DNA from: JAMXLG01 sp963818925
GTDB lineage: Bacteria; Vulcanimicrobiota; Vulcanimicrobiia; Vulcanimicrobiales; Vulcanimicrobiaceae
Direction: 5' to 3'
Length of the DNA: 64,000 bases
Assembly (NCBI GenBank): GCA_963818925.1
Contig: CAWFTN010000001.1
Coordinates: 186,001 to 250,000, forward strand
The position numbers and the translations under genes are program-made. This document shows, in pieces, positions 9,290 to 17,321 of the stretch (position 1 is the stretch's first letter; every line of letters begins with the position of its first letter). The notes under the pieces are model-generated. The model searched no databases, was not told where the DNA came from, and saw only the letters and a program-made list of their open reading frames with translations.

Positions 9290-10197
9290 AAAAGCTACAG
9301 CGCGATTTACTCGCCTGGTACGAAGAGTACGGCCGATCCGATTTGCCGTGGCGTACGGTGCGCGATCCGTACTGCACGCTGGTGAGCGAATTCATGCTGC
9401 AGCAAACGCAGGTCGATCGCGTCGTACCGAAATTCAACGAGTTCATCGAACGGTTTCCGACGATCGAAGCGCTCGCAGCGTCTAGCATCGGCGACGTCTT
9501 GCGTTTGTGGCAGGGACTGGGATACAACTCGCGCGCGGTGCGGATGGTCGAGGTTGCCGTCGCCGTCTGCGAACGCTTCGGCGGAACGGTTCCGCGCGAT
9601 CTCGACGCGTTACGCTCGCTACCGGGCATCGGTCCATATACGGCCGCGGCGATTGCCGCGTTCGGTTACGACGAGCGCGTCGCACCCGTCGACACGAACA
9701 TCCGGCGGATCGTCCATCGCGTTTTCTTCGGCGTCGAACATCCCGTTATCGCATCACCGCGCGAACTCGACGAACGCGCGAGCGCGCTCGTCCCTGAGGA
9801 GGGCGGTCACGACTGGAGCTCCGCGATGATGGATCTCGGCGCAACGATCTGTACCGCGCGCGCTCCAAAATGTCTGATCTGCCCGCTGCAAACACATTGC
9901 AGCGCTGCGCCGATCGAGCGCTCCGCTTTGGACGAACTTCGCCGGCGCCACGCCAAGAAGGCATCACCGCAAAACGCGATTCCGTTCGAAGCGACGACGC
10001 GTTTTGCGCGTGGGCGCATCGTCGACCGGCTGCGCAGGCTTTCTCCCGGCGAGCGCATTTCGCTGCTGGACCTGCATGCCGATCTGCGGCTCGTACTCGT
10101 AAACCGCAGCGTGAAGGATGTAGAAGAACTCGTCGCAATACTGGAACGCGATGGCCTCGTCGCTCGCGACGGTGCAAACATCGGTCTTCGTGAATAG
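9286..10197 (+). CDS. mutY: Adenine DNA glycosylase MutY, short form
   Basis: Removes adenine mispaired with 8-oxoguanine or guanine in base-excision repair. The 303-residue protein has the catalytic glutamate E35 (SEFMLQQTQVD), the helix-hairpin-helix LPGIGPYTAAAI, the catalytic aspartate D136 (VDTNIRRIVHR) and a 4Fe-4S motif with cysteines 189, 196, 199 and 205. The usual C-terminal NUDIX-like 8-oxoguanine-recognition domain is missing. The last 98 residues instead look like a winged helix (ISLLDLHADLR, then VAILERDGLVARDG), as in the short MutY proteins of Actinobacteria. The start is a GTG overlapping the MocR-type stop codon. Confidence is high for the glycosylase and moderate for the reading of its C-terminus. 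Confidence 0.93.
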   Translation: MKKLQRDLLAWYEEYGRSDLPWRTVRDPYCTLVSEFMLQQTQVDRVVPKFNEFIERFPTIEALAASSIGDVLRLWQGLGYNSRAVRMVEVAVAVCERFGGTVPRDLDALRSLPGIGPYTAAAIAAFGYDERVAPVDTNIRRIVHRVFFGVEHPVIASPRELDERASALVPEEGGHDWSSAMMDLGATICTARAPKCLICPLQTHCSAAPIERSALDELRRRHAKKASPQNAIPFEATTRFARGRIVDRLRRLSPGERISLLDLHADLRLVLVNRSVKDVEELVAILERDGLVARDGANIGLRE

Positions 10198-10209
10198 CAC
10201 GCAGAGGAG

Positions 10210-12198
10210 ATGCGTATGCGTTTTGTCTCCGTCGCCGTCGCCGTTGTATTGGCGGCCGGTGCGCTTCCGGCCGTAGCGTTCGATTTTTCCGATGCGCGGC
10301 GTGTCGTCTCGGTCTCGCAGCCGCGTATATCGCCTGACGGCACGCAAGTCATCTACGTTCGCGGGCATCAGGACTTCGAGAAAGACCGCACGGACCGCCA
10401 ACTCGTTCTCGTCGACGTACGCACGCATAGCAGCCGGCAACTCACTTGGGATCGCAAAGGCGTATCGGATCCAGCGTGGTCGCCCGACGGAAAAACCATA
10501 GCGTTTGCTGCGCTCGATCCCAATGAAAAAGATCCGGAGGAACAGATCTTCGTTCTTCCTATGAACGGCGGCGATGCGCGTCAAATCACGCATGTTAAGC
10601 AAGGTGTGATCTCGTTCGAGTGGAGTCCCGACGGAAAGCGCTTCGCGTACACTGCCCAAGATGAAGAGCCGAAGAAACCGGACGGCGAGAAAAATCTGGA
10701 CGCCTTTCGCGTCCATGACAACGACTATCTGCATCGCAGCGCGACGCCGCCCGCGCATCTATGGGTGATCGATGCGAACGGCAGCGGCAATCGCCGCTTG
10801 ACGAGTGGAACGTGGAGCGTCGCGGACCTCGGGCCGGACGACGGCGGAAGCGTGTCGTGGTCGCCTGATGGTAAGCTCGTCGCGACGGATCATGTTCCGA
10901 CGCCGTTCATCGGCGACTCGCTCGCATCGTATACGGTTCTCGTCAATGCGACGACGGGACGCATCGATCGCCTAACGCCTGGTGAATCGATGCAGAACTC
11001 GGCGGCGTTTGCGCCGCACCGCGATCGCATTGCTTTTGCGCGCAACACCAACGGCGACTACACGCAAGGCGTGGATGTCTACGTTACCGACCGCGGCGGC
11101 CGGCGAGTCGCGGATTTACGCTCGGCGCTGGATCGTAACGTCGATGCGATGTCGTGGAATAGCTCCGGCGACGGGATTTGGGTCGCGACTCCGGATCGTA
11201 CGCAACTCGCGCTCTGGTATTGGCCGCTCCACGGCAAAGTCGTCCGCGCGGATATCGGCGCGCTCAACGCACAGTCGTTGGGAAATACGTCCAAGAACGG
11301 GACGTTCGTCTTTGTGGCGTCTTCGAACGAACGGCCGTCCGAACTGTACGCTCTTCGCAGGCCCAATGCCAAGCCCGAACAGCTGACCAACGAGAACGCG
11401 TTCGTTGCGCGAACGGGAATCGCACGCGCCGTCGCCGTCGACTGGCACTCGACGAAGGGTAATTTTGCGGAAGACGGCGTGCTGACGTATCCACTGCATT
11501 ACACGGGTGGAAGGGCGCCGCTCGTGCTGTTGATTCACGGTGGTCCGCAAGGATCGTCGACGACGGCATGGAGCTCGCAGCGTCAGATCTTTGCCGCGCA
11601 CGGCTACTTCGTATTCTCTCCAAACTATCGCGGCAGTACCAACCTCGGCGATGCATACCAGCATGCCATCACCAACGATGCGGGAGACGGACCGGGCAGG
11701 GACGTGATGGCCGGCCTCGCGCGTGTGGAACAGCGGTTTTCAGTGGATTCGAGCCGCATCGGCGTTTCCGGCTGGTCCTACGGCGGATACATGACGTCGT
11801 GGCTGATCGGAAACTATCCGTCGGTTTGGAAAGCCGCCGTGAGCGGCGCGTCGCTCGATGATTGGCTCGACGACTACGACATCGCGTTCTACTACGACAC
11901 CGATGTGCCGTTCTTCCGCGGAAAGCCGTGGAGACCGGGAAACACCGCGGAATGGCGCGAGCAGTCGCCGATTGCTTATGCTGCGAACGCTAAGGCGCCC
12001 ACGTTGCTGATGGGCGATATCGGCGATAACAACGTCACGATCACCAACTCGTTCAAGATGTATCACGCCCTCAAAGACAATGGGACGGAGGTCCAATTCG
12101 TCGCGTATCCGGTTGCCGGTCATTTCCCGTCTGATCCGGTGCGCAGCGAGGACGTATACAAACGTTGGCTCGCATGGCTCGACAAATACTTGAAGTAG
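10210..12198 (+). CDS. Secreted S9-family peptidase (prolyl oligopeptidase / acylaminoacyl-peptidase type), copy 1
   Basis: Serine peptidase of family S9 that probably cleaves short peptides outside the cytoplasm. The N-terminus is a signal peptide (about residues 1-24, ending LPAVAFD). It is followed by a WD40/TolB-like beta-propeller with repeated SPDG motifs (WSPDGKTIAF, WSPDGKRFAY, WSPDGKLVAT) and a C-terminal alpha/beta-hydrolase domain. The predicted triad is S523 (GVSGWSYGGYMTS), D606 (GDIGDNNV) and H638 (VAGHFPSDP). It starts 12 bases after mutY and is followed by a close paralogue and an MFS transporter, probably as one unit. Substrate specificity cannot be assigned. Confidence 0.93.
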   Translation: MRMRFVSVAVAVVLAAGALPAVAFDFSDARRVVSVSQPRISPDGTQVIYVRGHQDFEKDRTDRQLVLVDVRTHSSRQLTWDRKGVSDPAWSPDGKTIAFAALDPNEKDPEEQIFVLPMNGGDARQITHVKQGVISFEWSPDGKRFAYTAQDEEPKKPDGEKNLDAFRVHDNDYLHRSATPPAHLWVIDANGSGNRRLTSGTWSVADLGPDDGGSVSWSPDGKLVATDHVPTPFIGDSLASYTVLVNATTGRIDRLTPGESMQNSAAFAPHRDRIAFARNTNGDYTQGVDVYVTDRGGRRVADLRSALDRNVDAMSWNSSGDGIWVATPDRTQLALWYWPLHGKVVRADIGALNAQSLGNTSKNGTFVFVASSNERPSELYALRRPNAKPEQLTNENAFVARTGIARAVAVDWHSTKGNFAEDGVLTYPLHYTGGRAPLVLLIHGGPQGSSTTAWSSQRQIFAAHGYFVFSPNYRGSTNLGDAYQHAITNDAGDGPGRDVMAGLARVEQRFSVDSSRIGVSGWSYGGYMTSWLIGNYPSVWKAAVSGASLDDWLDDYDIAFYYDTDVPFFRGKPWRPGNTAEWREQSPIAYAANAKAPTLLMGDIGDNNVTITNSFKMYHALKDNGTEVQFVAYPVAGHFPSDPVRSEDVYKRWLAWLDKYLK

Positions 12199-12207
12199 GA
12201 GGAACGA

Positions 12208-14217
12208 GTGAAGAAGCAGTTTTTAGCAGCGCTGGCATTCGCGTTCGTTCTTCCGGCGAACGTACCGGCGGCGACGAATACTTTTACGATCGATGATCTT
12301 CCGAAGATCGTGAGCGTGGCGAGCGCTACCATTTCACCGGGCGGAAAGTCAATCGCATATGTCGTGTCGCGTTCGAACATGAAAGAAGATACGTTCGATC
12401 GCGAAATCGACATCTATGACGTGGCAACGAAGACGACGCGTACGGTTACGTTCGAACGCAAGGAGCTCTCGTCGCCCGCGTTTTCGCCGAGCGGAAATCG
12501 GCTCGCGTTTTTGGCGCGGCGCGGCCGCGGCGACGATGCGCATCAACAGATCTACGTCATGGATTTCCGCGGCGGCGATCCGGTCGCAATTACGAACGCG
12601 CCGAAGGGCGTGCAACAATTCGCGTGGCGTCCCGATGGAACGGCGATTGCGTACGTGGCTTCCGATAAACCGGCGGACGAGAAAAGGGTCAAGAAACATC
12701 TTGACGCGTTCGTCGTCGGCGATCAGCCGTTCAACGATCGTGAAGCGCCTTCGAGCAACCACATTTGGCTCGTGAACGAGGATGGCACGAACGACCGCCG
12801 CTTGACGGAGGGAACGTGGAGCGTTCCGAGCGCGCAGCCGCCCAGTTCGCCGGGACCGCCGCTCTCGTGGTCGCCCGACGGCAAGTTCATTTGCTTCACG
12901 AGGATGCCGAACGCGTACGACGCTGATTCCGATCAGGCCGTCGTCGCAATCCTCGACGTAGAGAGCAAAGCCATTCGTACGTTGACGCAACACGGCAAGC
13001 TCGAGGGCTTCGGCGAGTGGTCTCCTGACGGCAGAAACATTGCGTACTGGTATCCGAACAACGGCGACGCCGCGGCGGTCAACGACATCTTCGTAGCGCC
13101 CGCGTCGGGCGGCAACGGCGCCGATGTTACGGCAGCGGAGATCGACACAAACGTGCAGCGCGCGATGTGGATGCCGGACGGGAAATCGCTTTTGGTTTCG
13201 GGACACAAGAACACCGATGCGGCGCTGTGGATCAAGCCGCTCGACGGTCCGGCAAAGCGTATCAATCTCGGTACCGTCCAGCCCACGCAAGCATTCTGGC
13301 TCGATGCGTCCATCGCTAAAACGGGTGCAATTGCGTTCATCGCGAGCGAATCGAATCGCCCCGGCGAGCTGTACTACATGGCGTCCGCTACCGCGACGCC
13401 GCAGCGTGTGACCTCGTTCAACGACGGAATTGCAGCGCTCTCGCTCGGCGCCGTGAAAACGCTGACGTGGAAGAACGACGGATTCGACGAGGACGGAACG
13501 GTGACGCTGCCACCGTCGTACGATCCCGGAAAAACCTATCCGCTCGTGCTCGTCATTCACGGCGGTCCGAACTCCGCGTCGGTTACGAATTTCAGCGCGA
13601 GCAATCAATTATTGGCTGCGCGCGGCTACATCGTCTTCAACCCGAACTATCGCGGCAGCGACAATCTCGGCGCGAAATACTGGTACGCGATCACAAAGGA
13701 TGCAGGAGCGGGCCCCGGTCGCGATGTCATGGCGGGAATCGAAGCGGTTGAAAAGGCGTACCCGGTCGATCGCTCGCGCATCGCCGTCTCGGGCTGGTCG
13801 TACGGCGGTTACATGACGTCGTGGCTGATCGGGCACTATCACATCTGGAAGACCGCGGTTTCGGGCGCTGCCGTCAACGACCTGACCGATGAGTATGCGC
13901 TCGCCGATAACGGTGTCGAGGATCGCTTTGCAATGGGTGGCTCCCCGTACACCAAGGATCTCGAAAAGCTCTACATCGAGCAATCGCCGATCAGCGCCGC
14001 CTGGGACGTGACAACGCCGACCCTGATTATGAGCGACGTGAACGACGCGCGCGTGCCGATCACACAATCCTACAAGTTCTTCCACGCGTTGAAAGATCGC
14101 GGAACGACGGTGGAATTCTGGGCCTATCCGGTCGCGGGACATTTTCCCGGCGATCCGGTACGCTCGCAAGACGTGTGGCGCCGGTGGGTCGACTGGATCG
14201 CAAAATACTTGCAGTAG
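12208..14217 (+). CDS. Secreted S9-family peptidase, copy 2
   Basis: Tandem paralogue of the preceding peptidase with the same order: signal peptide (MKKQFLAALAFAFVLPANVP), beta-propeller with SPSG/SPDG blades, and a C-terminal hydrolase domain. The triad is S531 (AVSGWSYGGYMTS), D613 (SDVNDARV) and H645 (VAGHFPGDP). Translation starts at a GTG 7 bases after a strong AGGAGG, 9 bases behind the first copy, so the two are cotranscribed. The catalytic domains are very similar (both contain FNPNYRGS- or FSPNYRGS-like and GPGRDVMAG segments), while the propellers have diverged, which suggests different substrate gating after duplication. Both copies look catalytically intact. Confidence 0.93.
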   Translation: MKKQFLAALAFAFVLPANVPAATNTFTIDDLPKIVSVASATISPGGKSIAYVVSRSNMKEDTFDREIDIYDVATKTTRTVTFERKELSSPAFSPSGNRLAFLARRGRGDDAHQQIYVMDFRGGDPVAITNAPKGVQQFAWRPDGTAIAYVASDKPADEKRVKKHLDAFVVGDQPFNDREAPSSNHIWLVNEDGTNDRRLTEGTWSVPSAQPPSSPGPPLSWSPDGKFICFTRMPNAYDADSDQAVVAILDVESKAIRTLTQHGKLEGFGEWSPDGRNIAYWYPNNGDAAAVNDIFVAPASGGNGADVTAAEIDTNVQRAMWMPDGKSLLVSGHKNTDAALWIKPLDGPAKRINLGTVQPTQAFWLDASIAKTGAIAFIASESNRPGELYYMASATATPQRVTSFNDGIAALSLGAVKTLTWKNDGFDEDGTVTLPPSYDPGKTYPLVLVIHGGPNSASVTNFSASNQLLAARGYIVFNPNYRGSDNLGAKYWYAITKDAGAGPGRDVMAGIEAVEKAYPVDRSRIAVSGWSYGGYMTSWLIGHYHIWKTAVSGAAVNDLTDEYALADNGVEDRFAMGGSPYTKDLEKLYIEQSPISAAWDVTTPTLIMSDVNDARVPITQSYKFFHALKDRGTTVEFWAYPVAGHFPGDPVRSQDVWRRWVDWIAKYLQ

Positions 14218-14218
14218 G

Positions 14219-15457
14219 ATGTTCGAGCTTTTTTCCGGCCGCCGCGGACGCGTGGCGGCCGGTCTTCTTGTAGCGGAATTCACGGCCGCGACGCAATCGC
14301 TGATCGTCACGACGGTCATGCCGCGCATCGCAGCGGATTTGCATGGAATCGCGATCTACGGTTTCGCACCGACGGCACTCTTCGGTGCGAGTCTGATCTC
14401 GATGTCGTTCGCGGGCCCGTTTGCCGACCGGTACGGCACGCGACGAGCGCTTGCGGTTGCGTTCGCGCTAACGCTGGCCGGGCTGCTCGCGTCAATGTCC
14501 GCTCCGACGATGGCGTTCTTCGTCGCCGCGCGCGGGATCGAAGGGTTCGGCGGCGGATTGGACTATGCAGTGTCGATTGCGGCTATCGCAAAGGTCTTCC
14601 CCGAACATCTGCGGCCGCGAATGTTTGCGTGGACGTCGGCGATGTGGCTCATTCCGGGTCTTATCGGCCCCGCGCTCGGCGCATTTATCGCAGCAACGTT
14701 CGGATGGCGGCACGTCTTTACGATCTTCATTCCGCTCGTCATCCTCTCGGCGGCGCTCGTGCTGCCTTCACTGCGCGGAATGGCGACGGTGCGTTCGCAA
14801 GCCGATCCGCTCGGCGCGATTCGGATGTTACTCTCGCGCGATACCTTCTTGTTGCGCAGCCGCAGAGGCGTCTCGATCGCGGAATTCGCATTACTTCAGG
14901 GCGCGTTCTTCGGCGCAGATGCCTATGTGTCGCTGCTGCTCACCGCGGTGCGCGGTCAGACGCTCGCGCTTGCGGGAGTTTGTATTACTCTCGCCGTTAT
15001 CGGATGGACGATCGGCAGCTCCATGCAACCGCGCCTGCTTACAACGATCGGCACGCGCGCAATCGTCGCGTGGGGCGCGGCGCTCGGAATTATTGCACTC
15101 GGAACGCTACTCGCCGTCGTTGCCGGTGCGCCGGTGATCTTCGCTTACGTCGCCTGGACCATTGGCGGAATGGGAATCGGTCTGAGTTTTTCGACGCTAA
15201 CGCTTTCGTCGCTTGCCGGTTCGCCGGAGGGCTCGGAAGGCAGCGTATCTTCGGCGACGGTTCTCGCCGGTTCACTCGGCAGTTGCATCGGCATTTTTTT
15301 ATGCGGTTTGCCGATTACGATTGCGCATCAAACGGGTGCGCCGCTATCGGGCGCGCTGATGTGGACGTTCGCAATTGCGTTGGCTTTTGCGTGCGTGATG
15401 CTTGCGCTCACGCCACGCCTGCCGACTCGAGCTTACAGCTCGATGATCGAATCGTAA
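14219..15457 (+). CDS. MFS transporter (drug/metabolite exporter-like)
   Basis: Twelve-helix major facilitator protein of 412 residues. The motif A-like loop GPFADRYGTRRA follows helix 2, and the N-terminal half (TQSLIVTTVMPRIAADL) resembles drug:H+ antiporters. RGIEGFGGGLDYAVSIAAI and a WLIPGLIGPALGAFI motif C-like stretch favour an exporter. It begins one base after the stop codon of the second S9 peptidase, so it is almost certainly cotranscribed with the peptidase pair. Its 3' end overlaps the convergent cysteine dioxygenase gene by 25 bases. The substrate is unknown; a link to peptide processing is only contextual. Confidence 0.88.
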   Translation: MFELFSGRRGRVAAGLLVAEFTAATQSLIVTTVMPRIAADLHGIAIYGFAPTALFGASLISMSFAGPFADRYGTRRALAVAFALTLAGLLASMSAPTMAFFVAARGIEGFGGGLDYAVSIAAIAKVFPEHLRPRMFAWTSAMWLIPGLIGPALGAFIAATFGWRHVFTIFIPLVILSAALVLPSLRGMATVRSQADPLGAIRMLLSRDTFLLRSRRGVSIAEFALLQGAFFGADAYVSLLLTAVRGQTLALAGVCITLAVIGWTIGSSMQPRLLTTIGTRAIVAWGAALGIIALGTLLAVVAGAPVIFAYVAWTIGGMGIGLSFSTLTLSSLAGSPEGSEGSVSSATVLAGSLGSCIGIFLCGLPITIAHQTGAPLSGALMWTFAIALAFACVMLALTPRLPTRAYSSMIES

Positions 15458-15954
15458 TGCGCGAGTGCGGTCGTGCAGAATCCGGTCTGCTCGTCGAACA
15501 CGTGATACTCGGTGAGCATCGGCGAATAGATCTGCAATGAATACGAACTGTGCTCGCCGGTGTTGCGAACGCGATGCAACTCGCGCCAGTTCAAACGATA
15601 ATCGACATCGCCGGTGCCGATGCGCATTGATTCCGTAAATGCGAGGTGAGCGTGCGGCCCGGGCGCTGCGTCACGGCGTTCGAAGTTCTCGACGTCGATC
15701 GCGCCTTCCACGAGGGCGACCCAACATCGAGAATCACCGTGATCGTGCAATTCGCTTACGGACCCGGGCGCCCACTGCATCGCAACGAGTTCGAAATCGG
15801 GACGCTTAAGCAGCAACGTACGCGTGTACGACTGTGGGATGAGTGGTAACAGGGCCTTATATGACTCGAACGCTTTGATGCTTCGCAGCATCGCACCGGT
15901 CATTTCTGCATTCTCTATCGCCGCTTCCAGGCGCGTTTCGAGCGAATCAATCAT
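15433..15954 (-). CDS. Cysteine dioxygenase family protein
   Basis: Small cupin of 173 residues that probably oxidises a thiol such as cysteine to its sulfinate using non-heme iron. The 3-His iron site is H70, H72 (ELHDHGDSRCW) and H127 (ELHRVRN). R45 in SYTRT matches the substrate-carboxylate arginine typical of true cysteine dioxygenases. C77 and Y143 fall at the positions of the mammalian Cys93-Tyr157 crosslink, where many bacterial enzymes have glycine instead of cysteine. The Ser-His-Tyr outer-sphere triad reads S139-Q141-Y143, so the histidine is replaced. The gene overlaps the upstream flavoprotein by 4 bases (ATGA) and is the last gene of a three-gene operon. The family call is strong; the exact thiol substrate is not settled. 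Confidence 0.9.
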   Translation of the reverse strand: MIDSLETRLEAAIENAEMTGAMLRSIKAFESYKALLPLIPQSYTRTLLLKRPDFELVAMQWAPGSVSELHDHGDSRCWVALVEGAIDVENFERRDAAPGPHAHLAFTESMRIGTGDVDYRLNWRELHRVRNTGEHSSYSLQIYSPMLTEYHVFDEQTGFCTTALAHYDSIIEL

Positions 15955-17318
15955 CCTGCAACCGCCATATTAGACTTTTCCCGAAGGACCTCCGCCGCAA
16001 TCGCGCTCGCATGCTTCGCGATTTCCGGAATTGCCGTGGTCTCATACCAAAGACCGCGCAGCAGGGGACCGATTCCGAAAAGATTCGGCTGCTCGCGGCC
16101 GGAGGCATCAAGAATACGATACTGCTCGTTAGCGTCGATTCCTAGGTGCAGGCTGTCCGGCCGAAGTAAACCGTTGTTGAGAGCGTTGCGCACGAGCGGC
16201 CGTTCGACGCGACGTACGTCGGAGTTCGGTCCCGTGCAATTGACGACGTATGCTGCTCGAATCGACTCCGAATCTACGGCGTTGGAGACGCCGATGTGAA
16301 CTTCAGAGTCGCAGAGATTGACGCTACGGATGCGTCCGCGGTGGTTGAAGATGCGTCCTTCAGATTGCAGACGCGCAAACGCGGCGTTCGTCGCCGCTGG
16401 AACGCGATAGCGGTGAACCGCCCACATCGCTTGCGCGTGTCGCAGAAAGCGCTTTCGTTCGCGATCGGTCCATGACGCCCAAATCGCCGGGGTCATCGTC
16501 CGTACGGAATCGACAACCGCTCGCCAGTCGCCAGAGAACGCTCCGGCTGCGCGCCGCATCGAACGCACTAGCGCGTACGGCGTCGACGTATCTAAGTCGA
16601 GTTTTGTCGCATCTGCGCCGCGCACGCGCGGATCTTCGATGCGTGGAATCAATCCATGGCGCGAGATCAGGTGAATGCGTCCGCGAAAGGCGCGTTCATC
16701 GAGGAGCGCAATGACGTCCATCGCGGTGAGACGGCTGCCGATCAACGCAATGTCGCGGTTCTCGAAGGGCGTGACGTCGACGCGCCACGGGTTTGCGAAA
16801 TAGCCCGCGAACGAACGAAGCGTCTCGGGCAAGAAGTGTGACGCCGGCGCGAAATTGCCGAGCGCGAGCACGACGCGGCGCGCAATAAAGCGCTCGCCGC
16901 TGCTAGTGGACAACGCATAGGCGTCCCCGTGACGCTGCAAATCGACAACTTCATCGCGAACGTGACGAAAATCCGCCCGCGACGCGAGTGCGGAGGCAAC
17001 CGTTGCGCGCGCATACGAACCGTAACGCGCGCGGCAGATCAGTGCGTCGCCCGGTTCATCGACGAGCCACCGTTCAAAGTGACGCTCATCGTCCGGCATC
17101 ATGGACATGGCGCGAACCGGACCGTTGAGCAAAAGACTTGCGGATTGCGGCGCGTATGCCGTTCCCGGCCCCGCTTCCGCGCGGTCGAAGATCATCGCGC
17201 GAAATCCGGCCGGTGCCCGCGCGGCCAGAGCCAGCGTGACTGCGGATCCCGCGACCCCGGCGCCGATGATTGCGGCGTCGATGGTCGTGTCCTGAGCGCA
17301 GGCGAAGGGCGCGTTCAT
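15951..17318 (-). CDS. FAD/NAD(P)-binding oxidoreductase (FAD_NAD_bind_9-like)
   Basis: Flavoprotein of 455 residues with an N-terminal dinucleotide fold (AAIIGAGVAGSAVTLALAAR), a YAPQSASLLLNGP segment typical of the YdhS-like group, and a second nucleotide-binding region (DIALIGSRLTAMDVIALL). The C-terminal IGPLLRGLWYETTAIPEI is also characteristic of this family, whose reactions are poorly known. It sits between the TPR/ATP-grasp gene (3-base gap) and the dioxygenase gene (4-base overlap), so the three are translated together and may act on one sulfur- or amino-acid-derived compound. There is no signal peptide; cytoplasmic. The substrate cannot be assigned. Confidence 0.85.
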   Translation of the reverse strand: MNAPFACAQDTTIDAAIIGAGVAGSAVTLALAARAPAGFRAMIFDRAEAGPGTAYAPQSASLLLNGPVRAMSMMPDDERHFERWLVDEPGDALICRARYGSYARATVASALASRADFRHVRDEVVDLQRHGDAYALSTSSGERFIARRVVLALGNFAPASHFLPETLRSFAGYFANPWRVDVTPFENRDIALIGSRLTAMDVIALLDERAFRGRIHLISRHGLIPRIEDPRVRGADATKLDLDTSTPYALVRSMRRAAGAFSGDWRAVVDSVRTMTPAIWASWTDRERKRFLRHAQAMWAVHRYRVPAATNAAFARLQSEGRIFNHRGRIRSVNLCDSEVHIGVSNAVDSESIRAAYVVNCTGPNSDVRRVERPLVRNALNNGLLRPDSLHLGIDANEQYRILDASGREQPNLFGIGPLLRGLWYETTAIPEIAKHASAIAAEVLREKSNMAVAG

Positions 17319-17321
17319 GCT

